Assembly (NCBI GenBank): GCA_026984215.1
Contig: JALSSO010000026.1
Location: forward strand, 19,505-83,504
Reading direction: 5' to 3'
Length of the DNA stretch: 64,000 bases
From: Gammaproteobacteria bacterium
GTDB lineage: Bacteria > Pseudomonadota > Gammaproteobacteria > JAJDOJ01
Shown here: positions 9,277 through 17,682 of the stretch, piece by piece
How the letters are laid out: the number at the start of each line of letters is the position of its first letter
How positions within the stretch are numbered: position 1 is the stretch's first letter
Notes under the pieces: model-generated
What the model saw: the letters and a program-made list of their open reading frames with translations, nothing else
The model's database searches: none
Told to the model about the DNA's origin: nothing
Position numbers and translations under genes: made by a program

Positions 9277-11835
9277 TCACGCCCAGCGCATGCGCCCCAT
9301 CTCCAGGGGATGGCTGAGCTGCGGGTGGTAGGGATAGGCGCGGAAACGGTAGCAGACCAGTCCAGGGAGCTCGGGCACGAACTCCAGCGTGAACAGCGCG
9401 GTGTCTCCGCCATCCCAGGGCTCGGGGCGGAGGCGGTAGGTGACGCGCGCCGGGCAGTCGCCGGTGTCTCCAGGATGACCCACCAGGCACTCCACGAGCA
9501 GATCGTCGGGACACAGGCCGCCCAGCGTCACCTCCAAGCGCACGTACACCGCATCCCCGGCGGCGATGAACCGCGGCGCCTCGTCCACGCGGCGCAGCCG
9601 CACGCCCGGCCACAGATCGCGCACCCGCGCTTTCCATTGCGCCAGGGCGCGGGCGCCGGCGGCGTCGTCGGCGCCGAGCCTGCGGCCGGCGTCACGTGCC
9701 GGGCGGTAGTAGTCCACGACGTAATCGCGCAGCATGCGCCCGGCGTTGAAGTGGGGAATGACGGTGCGCATGGAGGCCTTGGAGCGACGTACCCAGCCCT
9801 TGGAATAGCCCTCGCCGTCGCTGCTGAAGTACAGCGGGATCACCTGTTCCTCCAGCAGGTCCAGCAAGGCATCGCCCTCGATCCGGCGCCGTTCGGCCGG
9901 GTCCTCCACGGCCACCGCCGGCTGAATGGCCCAGCCGTTGCTTCCATCGTAGGCCTCGGGCCACCAGCCATCCAGGACGCTCAGGTTGAGCACCCCGTTG
10001 ACGGCGGCCTTCTGGCCCGAGGTGCCGCAGGCCTCCAGCGGGTATTCGGGGGTGTTCACCCACACGTCCACCCCCGTCACCAGCCAGCGCGCCAGGGCCA
10101 GGTTGTAGTCTTCCAACAACAACACCCGCCCCTGGAATTCCGGCTGCAGGGAGATTTCGTGGATCCGGCGCAACAGCGCCTGGCCCTGCTCGTCGGCGGG
10201 ATGGGCCTTGCCCGCGATGAGCAGGAGCACCGGTCGTTGCGGATCCCCGAGCAGGCGCTGCAGGCGTTCGGGATCCTGGAATAACAGATCGGCGCGTTTG
10301 TAGGTGGCGAAACGCCGCGCGAAACCCAACACCAGGACCTCCGGATGCTTGGGATCCAGGAGCTGCGTGAGATGCTCGATCTGCACCGGATTCAGGCCCT
10401 GCCTGCGGAATTGGCGGCAGGCGTGACGGCGCACGAATTCGAGCATGTCCTGCTTGAGGCTCTGGCGCGTGCTCCAGAAGGCATAGTCCGGAATCTCGTC
10501 CACCACCCTCCAGTACTCGGCGTTCAGGAGCTGATTGCGCCAGTTGCCACCGAAATTGAGGTCGAACAACGCCCGCCAGCGCGACGACAGGAAGGTGTAC
10601 AGGTGGATCCCGTTGGTGACATATCCCAGCGGGTTCTCCTCGGGCGGCAATTCCGGCCAGACATAGGACTCCATGCGCGCGGCCACTTCCCCATGAATCC
10701 GGCTCACGCCGTTGCAATGCCGCGAGCCACGCAATGCCAAGGCGGTCATGTTCAATCCCCATTCCGTGCCCGGGGCCCGTCCCAGGCGGAACAGGGTGTC
10801 GAAGTCCACCCCCAGCCGTGCCGGCGCCCAGGAAAGCATGTGCTCCACCAGGCTGCGTTCGAACACGTCGTGACCGGCGGGCACCGGCGTGTGCGTGGTG
10901 AACACGGTCGAGGCGGCCACCAGCTCCCAGGCGGCGGAGAACGGCAGCCCACGCGCCACCTCCCGCGCGCAGCGCTCCAGCACCAGGAAGGCGGCATGCC
11001 CCTCGTTGATGTGCCAGACGCAGGGCTCCAACCCCAGCGCCGCGAGCGCGCGCACGCCGCCCACGCCGAGCACCAGCTCCTGCTGGATGCGCAGGGCGCG
11101 GTCGCCCGCATAGAGCTGGTACGTGATGGCGCGGTCCGCCTCGCCGTTGTCCGGGATATCGGTATCCAGGAGGATGAGCCGGATCTTGCCCACCTTGGCC
11201 TCCCACACGCGGGCGCGCACCTCCCGGTCGGCGATGGGCACCTCGACCTGAAGCGGCCGGCCGGCATCGTCGCGAAGCAGGCGCACGGGCAGTTCCCCGA
11301 AGTCGGTGTCGGGAAAGCGCACCACCTGGTTGCCGTGCCGGTCGATCTCCTGGGTGAAGTACCCGTGGCGATACAGCAGGCCCACCGCCACCAGGGGCAG
11401 CTCCAGATCACTGGCCGCCTTGCAGTGGTCCCCGGCCAGGATGCCCAGCCCGCCGGAGTAGATGGGCACGCTCTCGTGCAACCCGAACTCCAGGCAGAAA
11501 TACGCCACCTGATCCTCGCGCGGGTCCAGGCAGCGTCCCATGTGGCAGAGCTGCGACTCGCCCATGTAGGTGTCGTACTCGGCGAGCGCCCGGTTGTAGG
11601 ACTCCAGGAAAGTGAGATCGTGCGCGGCCTCGTCGAGGCGGGCCTGGGATACCCGGCGCAGAAAGACCTTGGGATTGTGGCCGCAGGCCGACCACAGGTC
11701 CTTGTCCAGGTAGAGGAACAGACTGCGCACCTGGCTCGACCAGCTGTAGTAGAGATCCTCGGCCAGCTCCTTGAGCCGCCGGATCCGTTGGGGCACCCGC
11801 GGGCGGATCTCGAGCGTATAGATGTGTTCAGTCAT
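9277..11835 (-). CDS. glgP: Alpha-glucan (glycogen) phosphorylase, DUF3417 type
   Basis: 852 aa GT35 enzyme of the archaeal/thermophile-like subclass that begins with a DUF3417 helical domain (residues ~1-120) rather than the classical E. coli GlgP layout. It releases glucose-1-phosphate from glycogen with inorganic phosphate. Substrate and cofactor motifs include NEGHAAF, VTNGIHLYTFLSSRW, and a pyridoxal-phosphate segment CGTSGQKAAVNGVLNLSVLDGW with the cofactor-binding Lys; the usual GMKA reads GQKA here. A strong GAGGAGG site precedes ATG 11835. No other glycogen gene is adjacent. A 215-bp spacer with no recognisable element separates it from the K+ channel upstream. Confidence 0.93.
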   Translation of the reverse strand: MTEHIYTLEIRPRVPQRIRRLKELAEDLYYSWSSQVRSLFLYLDKDLWSACGHNPKVFLRRVSQARLDEAAHDLTFLESYNRALAEYDTYMGESQLCHMGRCLDPREDQVAYFCLEFGLHESVPIYSGGLGILAGDHCKAASDLELPLVAVGLLYRHGYFTQEIDRHGNQVVRFPDTDFGELPVRLLRDDAGRPLQVEVPIADREVRARVWEAKVGKIRLILLDTDIPDNGEADRAITYQLYAGDRALRIQQELVLGVGGVRALAALGLEPCVWHINEGHAAFLVLERCAREVARGLPFSAAWELVAASTVFTTHTPVPAGHDVFERSLVEHMLSWAPARLGVDFDTLFRLGRAPGTEWGLNMTALALRGSRHCNGVSRIHGEVAARMESYVWPELPPEENPLGYVTNGIHLYTFLSSRWRALFDLNFGGNWRNQLLNAEYWRVVDEIPDYAFWSTRQSLKQDMLEFVRRHACRQFRRQGLNPVQIEHLTQLLDPKHPEVLVLGFARRFATYKRADLLFQDPERLQRLLGDPQRPVLLLIAGKAHPADEQGQALLRRIHEISLQPEFQGRVLLLEDYNLALARWLVTGVDVWVNTPEYPLEACGTSGQKAAVNGVLNLSVLDGWWPEAYDGSNGWAIQPAVAVEDPAERRRIEGDALLDLLEEQVIPLYFSSDGEGYSKGWVRRSKASMRTVIPHFNAGRMLRDYVVDYYRPARDAGRRLGADDAAGARALAQWKARVRDLWPGVRLRRVDEAPRFIAAGDAVYVRLEVTLGGLCPDDLLVECLVGHPGDTGDCPARVTYRLRPEPWDGGDTALFTLEFVPELPGLVCYRFRAYPYHPQLSHPLEMGRMRWA

Positions 11836-12050
11836 GGGGAGATGTGCCTCCTCGAAATCGCCTCAGGGACGTCGAACCGGACCGGGCGATGCCGTCGGCA
11901 CGCGCCGCCACGTGGAAGATCAGGGCGGATCCGCTGGCGCCCCTGGATCACGGGACCCGCCCGCGCACTCTACTTCGATCCGCCCGCTCTGGTCCACGGA
12001 CCGGCACGGCGAAATGGATCGAAGGGCGTTCGGGGAGCTCCCGCCGGCGC

Positions 12051-13742
12051 TCAGCCGCGCACGCTCGAATGCTCGTTCTCCGGGCGGGACTCACGTTCCC
12101 GGAAAACCCCGGCCAACACTTGTACGTTCTGCAGAACCCAGGCCTGGGCCGGTCGCGCCCGGGCGTGCCCGCAGAACAGGATCCGGTCCCCGTGCGCCAC
12201 CTGGAGGCCGGGATCCGGAAGACGTTCGATCCATTCGCCGCGCTGCAGCGCCAGCGCCAGCGCCGGTAAGGAGCGGCCCGGACGACGCGGGTCGGCCAGG
12301 AGCATGCCCAGGTCCACCGGACGACCCTGCGCAAGCGCCCGGTTCACCGCGTGCGCATCCTCGTCGGCGATCTCGACCTCCCAGGAGGCCGGGGGTCGGT
12401 CCCCGACCAGCCCGGCCAGCCGGCTGGCGAGTTCGCAGGCCCATTCGTTGTCCTCCTCGCGCATCACTTCGAAAAACCGATGCAAAAGCGGCGTGTTCAG
12501 CAGGACCCGTACCTTCTCGGCGACGGTCCGGCTGGGGTGCATGCGGATGTCCGCCCGGATTTCCTGGAACAGGCGCTCGTTGCGCGCCTCGTTCTGGCGC
12601 AGCACCACGAACAGGTCCGGGTTGAGCCCACGCGCGGTCATGACGATGGAGAGATTGTTGGTGTCGTTGTTGGTGCCGGCCACGATCGCCGCGGCGCGCC
12701 CGATGCCCGCCTCACGCAGCGTTTCGGCCTCCGTGCCCCAACCCAGCACACAACCCTGGGGTGGCATGCCGGTGCGTTCGGGTGTGGCTTCGACCACCAC
12801 CACCTCGATGCCCGCCGCCTCCAGGATCGGGATCACCGCCTTGCCGAACCGTCCGTAGCCGCACACGATCCATAGCCCCCGGGCGGGCGGATACACCGGC
12901 TCCGGCAACCCCCTGACGCCTTCCACGCCCAGCCACTCGTGGATCAAGAACTGACAGGGCGCGCGCAGACCCAGGCCCAGCAGATCGGCGAAGGTCTCGA
13001 AGGGATCCACGATGTAATCGGTCCCGAACGAGGCCATGTTGGCCTCCACCTCCCGCGAATCGGCGCGGCACACCACCACCAGATCCGGGCGCAGGAGCTT
13101 ACTCGATATGGCCACCTTGAGATTGACCTCGTTGACGTTGGTCAATGCCACCACCCCTTCGCAGCGACGATGTTCCAGCCCGGCCTCGAGCAGGTGTCGG
13201 GGCACGGCGGCGTCGCCGCACAGCCCCGGCACGTAGAGCGGCATGGCTTCCAGTTCCAGTTCCTCGATCCGCAGGGGTTCGATGTCGATGACCACGGCGT
13301 GCTGATTGCGCTGGGCCATGGAGCGGACCAACGCCGAGCCCGTGTCTCCATAGCCGCAGACGAGGTAGAACGGGTCCACCATCCGGCGGATCCGGCGCGC
13401 GAAACGCTGTTCGGTGACGGCGCGCTTGAAGGCCGGATCCTGCACCAGGGCGATCAGGGTGCCGATGGAATAGATCCACGCCGTGACGGTGGCGTAGATG
13501 GCAAACAGCGTCCAGAAGCGCTGGGCGTCCGTGAACGGGTACGGGATCTCCCCGAATCCGATGGTGGTGCCCATGAAGCTGACGAAGTAGAAGGCGTGGA
13601 AGAACCCCATGTGCCAGGGTCGGCCCTGGTCGTCCTGCCCCGGAATGAGCACGAAGCCGAGTACGGCCACGGCGTACACCGCCACCATGGCCAGCAGCGG
13701 CGCCCGCATGCGCCGCAGGATCAGGAAGATGATGCTGTCCAT
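12051..13742 (-). CDS. Potassium channel with two TrkA-N/RCK domains
   Basis: 563 aa. Residues ~10-100 hold a two-transmembrane ion-channel module with selectivity filter TTIGFGE (59-65). Two RCK/TrkA-N domains follow, each with a nucleotide-binding glycine motif: YLVCGYGDTGSALVRS near 128 and WIVCGYGRFGKAVIPIL near 290. A TrkA-C-like tail may be present. It should conduct K+ across the inner membrane with gating by bound ligand (NAD(H), nucleotide or Ca2+ in characterised relatives). It starts 25 bp after a DUF6394 gene and is the last gene of a three-gene operon. Confidence 0.88.
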   Translation of the reverse strand: MDSIIFLILRRMRAPLLAMVAVYAVAVLGFVLIPGQDDQGRPWHMGFFHAFYFVSFMGTTIGFGEIPYPFTDAQRFWTLFAIYATVTAWIYSIGTLIALVQDPAFKRAVTEQRFARRIRRMVDPFYLVCGYGDTGSALVRSMAQRNQHAVVIDIEPLRIEELELEAMPLYVPGLCGDAAVPRHLLEAGLEHRRCEGVVALTNVNEVNLKVAISSKLLRPDLVVVCRADSREVEANMASFGTDYIVDPFETFADLLGLGLRAPCQFLIHEWLGVEGVRGLPEPVYPPARGLWIVCGYGRFGKAVIPILEAAGIEVVVVEATPERTGMPPQGCVLGWGTEAETLREAGIGRAAAIVAGTNNDTNNLSIVMTARGLNPDLFVVLRQNEARNERLFQEIRADIRMHPSRTVAEKVRVLLNTPLLHRFFEVMREEDNEWACELASRLAGLVGDRPPASWEVEIADEDAHAVNRALAQGRPVDLGMLLADPRRPGRSLPALALALQRGEWIERLPDPGLQVAHGDRILFCGHARARPAQAWVLQNVQVLAGVFRERESRPENEHSSVRG

Positions 13743-13767
13743 CGCGGCTCGGACCGGGTGATCCGGA

Positions 13768-14151
13768 TCAGCGGCGCAGGTTCACGGTCTCCACCACCAG
13801 CAGAATCACGGAGATGACGTTGGCGAGCACCGCACCGCTGGACAGCGAGACCACGCTGGCCATCGTGGCCGGCGTCAGCCCCGCGGCGCTCACATACACG
13901 GCGTAGGTCCACAGGGCCGAGGCCGCCAGCAGTTGCAGCACCGCCACCAGGCTGGTGGCCAGCAACACGGCCCCGATCTGGGTGCGGTCCCCCAGCTTGA
14001 GCACCGTGGCGATCAGGTTGACGACCACCACGGCGAAGAACTCGTAGACGGGATGATGGGCGGGATCGTCCATGTCGCCCAGCACGAAACCGAAATTCAG
14101 GGTCAGGGCCAGGACGATGAAGAAACCAAAGACGACTTTTTCCGGATTCAT
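13768..14151 (-). CDS. DUF6394 family small membrane protein
   Basis: 127 aa with four hydrophobic segments (residues ~5-25, 36-54, 60-80, 100-122), matching the DUF6394 family of gammaproteobacterial inner-membrane proteins of unknown function. A conserved-looking cytoplasmic loop reads LKLGDRTQIGAVLLA. The ATG overlaps the stop of the sugar kinase as ATGA, and GGGGGAG gives a clear ribosome-binding site. The K+ channel follows 25 bp downstream. The operon suggests an accessory role for the channel or membrane-potential control, but that is inference only. Confidence 0.75.
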   Translation of the reverse strand: MNPEKVVFGFFIVLALTLNFGFVLGDMDDPAHHPVYEFFAVVVVNLIATVLKLGDRTQIGAVLLATSLVAVLQLLAASALWTYAVYVSAAGLTPATMASVVSLSSGAVLANVISVILLVVETVNLRR

Positions 14152-15071
14152 GCCGACTCCCCCTTTTGCGTATCGGCCCCGCGCAGCGCCGCGGCCAGCG
14201 CCCCCAGCCCGGGCAGGCTGCACCGCAGGCCAGCGATCCGCACTGCGTGCTCCAGAGCGCGGGCCGGCCCTTCCCCACGTAGGCGGGCATCGATGAAGGC
14301 CGCGTTGAACGTGTCCCCGGCTCCCAGGGTATCCACGACCGGTCCCGGACGCCAGGCCCGCGCGTGGTACAGGCCTCCGTGCGGCTCGCGCAGCCACGCC
14401 CCCGCCCCGCCCCAGGCGCACACCAGCAGGGCGCCGGGGGCGTTCGGGGCGACGGCCTCCAGCAACGCCTCCGGCGTCGCATGGCCCCGCGCACGCGCGT
14501 ACCCCCTGGAGAAGAACAGCACATCCGGCCCCCGGAACAGGCACTCGATGTCGGGCCTCGGTTTCTCGATTTCCACCGACACCGGCGGCCGGTCCCGCTC
14601 GCCCGCCACGCGATCCAACATCTCGCGCACCGCTGCGGGTTCGCGTCCCTCGAAATGCACCCAGTCCATGCCGGTCGGCCGGGGCAGCGCCTGCGGCGGG
14701 AACTCCTCCAGGTCGCGATGATGCACGATGGTGCGCGAGGCCCCGGCCCGCGCCAGCCACACCTGGGAGACCGGGTGCCGTCCCGGGCGCCGCAGGCAGG
14801 CGCTCAGCTCCACGCCGGCGGCCTGGAGCAGGTCCGCCGCCAGCCTTCCGTCGGGCTCGTCGGCGAACACCGTCGCCAGGCGCGCGTGGTGCCCCAGCGC
14901 CACCAGCACACGGGCCAGGTTGGCCGCGTTGCCCCCCGGCTCCACCCGGGCACCCAGGGCCCGGACCTCGGCGTCCTCCGGCGGGTAAGCGGCGAGCTCC
15001 ATGATCCGGTCCAGGGTCGCATTGCCCACCACGAGCACGCGCCCCGCGCCCGTCGAACCCGTCGCGCTCAC
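14148..15071 (-). CDS. PfkB-family sugar kinase, ketohexokinase-like
   Basis: 307 aa. PfkB-family (ribokinase) fold with the N-terminal glycine motif GNAANLARVLVALGH and the C-terminal anion-hole motif DTLGAGDTFNAAFI, whose Asp is the catalytic base. VVDTLGAGDTFNA and the WVHFEGREPA segment resemble animal ketohexokinase more closely than bacterial ribokinase or 1-phosphofructokinase, so a ketose or related sugar is a reasonable substrate guess. The start is GTG at 15071 with a GGGGGCGGG upstream. First gene of an operon with DUF6394 and the K+ channel, and divergent from the NTF2-like gene at 15153. Confidence 0.78.
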   Translation of the reverse strand: MSATGSTGAGRVLVVGNATLDRIMELAAYPPEDAEVRALGARVEPGGNAANLARVLVALGHHARLATVFADEPDGRLAADLLQAAGVELSACLRRPGRHPVSQVWLARAGASRTIVHHRDLEEFPPQALPRPTGMDWVHFEGREPAAVREMLDRVAGERDRPPVSVEIEKPRPDIECLFRGPDVLFFSRGYARARGHATPEALLEAVAPNAPGALLVCAWGGAGAWLREPHGGLYHARAWRPGPVVDTLGAGDTFNAAFIDARLRGEGPARALEHAVRIAGLRCSLPGLGALAAALRGADTQKGESA

Positions 15072-15152
15072 CCCGCCCCCGCGCTGTGGCCGGCGGCCGG
15101 CCTTCGGTATACTGGCAGCCCTTTCCCGTCGATACGGACAGCGATTGCTCCC

Positions 15153-15593
15153 ATGCCCTACGAGACCCCCCAGGATGCAGAGGACGCATTCTACGATGCC
15201 TTCGAAGAAGGCGATCTGGATCGCATGATGGCGGCCTGGTCCCCGGCATCCGACATCGTGTGCATTCAGCCCTTGCGTGACCCGGCCGTGGGTCCCGATG
15301 CAGTACGCGCCAGCTGGAACGAGGTCTTCGCCACGGGCAACCGGGTGGAGATCGAGATCCTGCACCGGCATTGGATCGAGCAAAACGACATGGCCGTGCA
15401 TATCGTCAAGGAGCGCCTGACCATCGACGGTAACGTGGCCCGGCGCCCGCCGCCGTTGGTGGCCACCAACGTGTACCGGCGCGAGGAGGACGGCTGGCGC
15501 CTGATCCTGCACCACGTCTCTCCGCCGCCACCGCCGCCGGGCATGGGGCCACCCATGGCCGGGCCCGGCGCGATCCGGCCGCCCCGGCCATGA
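15153..15593 (+). CDS. SnoaL/NTF2-like (DUF4440-type) protein
   Basis: 146 aa. The pattern of an N-terminal helix pair (DAEDAFYDAFEEGDLDRMM), then WSPASDIVCIQP and alternating strands, is that of the SnoaL/NTF2 cone fold. Such proteins are ligand-binding or small enzymes; nothing here fixes a substrate. The C-terminus is a proline/glycine-rich tail (residues ~123-146) outside the fold. TATACT at ~15107 upstream resembles a -10 element. Its TGA overlaps the ATG of the thioredoxin-HEAT gene, so the two are coupled. Confidence 0.75.
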   Translation: MPYETPQDAEDAFYDAFEEGDLDRMMAAWSPASDIVCIQPLRDPAVGPDAVRASWNEVFATGNRVEIEILHRHWIEQNDMAVHIVKERLTIDGNVARRPPPLVATNVYRREEDGWRLILHHVSPPPPPPGMGPPMAGPGAIRPPRP

Positions 15594-16246
15594 GCGCAGC
15601 GCCCGAGGCGACGCTCCTGCTGGCGCCGGGCTGCCCCTACTGCCCCCAGGTGCTGGCCGCGCTCTCCGAACTCGTGAAGCAGGGCGTGCTGGGACGGCTC
15701 GAGGTGGTCAACATCGCCGTGCACCCCGAGGCCGCCGAGGCGGTGGGCACACGCTCGGTGCCCTGGATCCGCATCGGCCCCTACGAGCTCACGGGCAATC
15801 ACGGCGCCGCGGAACTACGGCAGTGGGCCGAGCGCGCCGCGCGCGGCGAGGGTATCGCCGCCTGGTACCACGACGCCCTGCAGGGCGGTCGTCTGCAAGA
15901 GGCGCTGGCACGAGTCAAGCGCAACCCCGAGGAACTGGAAGACCTCCTGGGCCTGCTGGAGCATCCCCCTGGAGACGAGGAACTCCCCATCACGGTGCGC
16001 ATCGGCATCTCCGCCATCGTCGAGGACTTGGCCGGAACGGAGCTGCTGAAACGCGTGCGTCCCATGCTCGAGCGGCTCACACGCTCCCCCGAGGCCGCCA
16101 CGCGCGCCGACGCCGCCCATTACCTGGGGCTGGTGGGTGACCCTTCGGTGGCCTCAATCCTGCGCCCCCTGACCGAGGACGAGGCCGAACAGGTGCGCGA
16201 GATCGCCCGCGAGGCCCTGGAGTCCGTGGGCCACACGATCCATTGA
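15590..16246 (+). CDS. Thioredoxin-fold protein fused to HEAT-like repeats
   Basis: 218 aa. Residues ~5-85 form a thioredoxin/glutaredoxin-like domain with a CPYC redox pair (C15, C18) and the cis-Pro region RSVPWIRIG. Residues ~95-215 are helical, with a HEAT-like repeat (TRADAAHYLGLVGDPSVASIL followed by a second short unit). No signal peptide is seen, so the protein is probably cytoplasmic. A cytoplasmic dithiol protein with a protein-binding solenoid could recruit a particular partner for reduction. It overlaps the NTF2-like gene by four bases and lies 33 bp ahead of the PhyH gene. Confidence 0.75.
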   Translation: MSAAPEATLLLAPGCPYCPQVLAALSELVKQGVLGRLEVVNIAVHPEAAEAVGTRSVPWIRIGPYELTGNHGAAELRQWAERAARGEGIAAWYHDALQGGRLQEALARVKRNPEELEDLLGLLEHPPGDEELPITVRIGISAIVEDLAGTELLKRVRPMLERLTRSPEAATRADAAHYLGLVGDPSVASILRPLTEDEAEQVREIAREALESVGHTIH

Positions 16247-16279
16247 AACGACGCTTGCACCCGAACTGCCGAACGCACC

Positions 16280-17032
16280 ATGAAGATCCTCGCCCCAGAG
16301 CAACGCGAAGCCTTCGACCGGGACGGGTTCATCGTCCTGCGGGGGTTCTACTCACCGGAAGAAATGCGCCGCATCCGGGCCTGGGTGGATGAGGTGCAAC
16401 ACTGGCCCGACGCCCCCGGCCGTTGGTGGCGCTACTATGAACCGTCCCTGAACGAACCGGGCCGACGCCTGCTCAACCGCGTGGAGCATTTCTACGATTA
16501 CCATCCCGGACTGCGCCGGCTCATGGACGGCAGACTGCGCGAGGTGGTCGCGGAGTTGCTGGGTGAGCCGGCGGTCCTATTCAAGGAGAAGATCAACTTC
16601 AAGTTGCCGGGTGGCGACGGCTTCAAGCCCCACCAGGACCACCAGGCTGGATGGGGACGCTACGCGCGCCTGTGTATTTCGGCGCTGGTGGGGATCGACC
16701 GGGCGACCGTCGAGAACGGGTGCCTGGAGATCGCACCGGACCAGCACAGACAGGGGATGTTCGCGGAGTGGGAGCCACTGAGCGAGGCGGACATGGCGCG
16801 GATGACCTTCGTCGCCTGCCCCACCGAACCCGGAGACGTGGTGCTTTTCGACTCGTTCACCCCCCACGGCTCCAAGCCCAATCGCACCAACCGATCCCGG
16901 CGGCTCCTGTTCATCACCTACAACGGCCTCTCCGAGGGCGATCAACGCCGGCGTTATTACGCCGACAAGCGGGCCAGTTACCCGCAGGACTGCGAGCGCG
17001 AACCCGACCGCGAGTACGTCTTCCGCGTCTGA
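16280..17032 (+). CDS. Phytanoyl-CoA dioxygenase (PhyH) family oxygenase
   Basis: 250 aa non-haem Fe(II)/2-oxoglutarate oxygenase. The iron triad is visible: His118 and Asp120 in KPHQDHQAG and His196 in DSFTPHGS, with an Arg in the following NRSRR stretch available to bind 2-oxoglutarate. PhyH relatives hydroxylate varied substrates, including phytanoyl-CoA, ectoine (EctD) and lipids; the ectD-specific context is missing, so no substrate is named. It is last of a three-gene plus-strand group with the NTF2-like and thioredoxin-HEAT genes. Confidence 0.82.
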   Translation: MKILAPEQREAFDRDGFIVLRGFYSPEEMRRIRAWVDEVQHWPDAPGRWWRYYEPSLNEPGRRLLNRVEHFYDYHPGLRRLMDGRLREVVAELLGEPAVLFKEKINFKLPGGDGFKPHQDHQAGWGRYARLCISALVGIDRATVENGCLEIAPDQHRQGMFAEWEPLSEADMARMTFVACPTEPGDVVLFDSFTPHGSKPNRTNRSRRLLFITYNGLSEGDQRRRYYADKRASYPQDCEREPDREYVFRV

Positions 17033-17294
17033 ACCTCACGATTTCCATCCCTCCCCTCGGGCTCCCTGAACCACCGGAGCCTGCCACGTCGCTTCCACCC
17101 CCCGTGACCGGTGTCCGAAAACGCCGTTTTTAGGCCCGTTGTCCCAATCCGTTGTAGGCGCAGCCGTCTATCACAATTTTTCATATTATGCAATGACATG
17201 ATTCAAAATATGGTTGGATCTCGCTGCGGTTTGAGGCACACTCGGCCACGCTCACCACCAAGACAACCCGTCCCATCCTCAGGAGGAAAAGACC
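17033..17294 (+). promoter_or_regulatory. AT-rich upstream region of fccA-fccB
   Basis: 262 bp without a gene. The stretch at about 17165-17220 is strikingly AT-rich for this chromosome and likely holds the promoter of fccAB; no single -35/-10 pair stands out. A short inverted repeat AAAACGCCGTTTT near 17117-17131, followed by a T, could end transcription of the PhyH gene. AGGAGG at 17281-17286 is the ribosome-binding site for fccA. Confidence 0.5.
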
Positions 17295-17663
17295 GTGAAC
17301 AAACACAAGAAATCCGTGTACGTGGCGGTCGCGCTCTCGGCAGCCTACGTGACCGCGGCCTGCGCCAGCCCCGAGGCCGGCAAAACGGCCCTCAAGGCCC
17401 AGGCTTCCGCCCATCGATCGGTGGATGCCTCCGGCGAAGCCATCGGCCGCACCTGTGCCGGCTGTCACGCGCTCAGCAAGAAAAACTACAAGGGCTTCGT
17501 TCCCGTCATCGCGGGTATGGAGAAGGACAAGATCGTCGAGAAGATGAAGGCGTTCAAGGCGGGTACGGCCAAGGACGTGACCATCATGGACCGGATCGCC
17601 AAGGGCTATTCGGACGCCGAGATCGAGGCCGTGGCGGCCTATTACGCCAAGATGAAACACTGA
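17295..17663 (+). CDS. fccA: Flavocytochrome c sulfide dehydrogenase, monohaem cytochrome subunit
   Basis: 122 aa, GTG start nine bases after AGGAGG. An N-terminal export signal (residues ~1-24, ending ACA) precedes a small class I cytochrome c with one haem site, CAGCH (C54, C57, H58); Met75 or Met~105 may be the sixth ligand. It takes electrons from FccB and passes them to the periplasmic cytochrome pool. Allochromatium FccA carries two haems and is longer; the single-haem form is like those of other FCSD enzymes. FccB follows 19 bp downstream, which is the main reason to name it fccA rather than a generic cytochrome. Confidence 0.85.
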   Translation: MNKHKKSVYVAVALSAAYVTAACASPEAGKTALKAQASAHRSVDASGEAIGRTCAGCHALSKKNYKGFVPVIAGMEKDKIVEKMKAFKAGTAKDVTIMDRIAKGYSDAEIEAVAAYYAKMKH

Positions 17664-17682
17664 CACCGGGAGGACAGGCACC

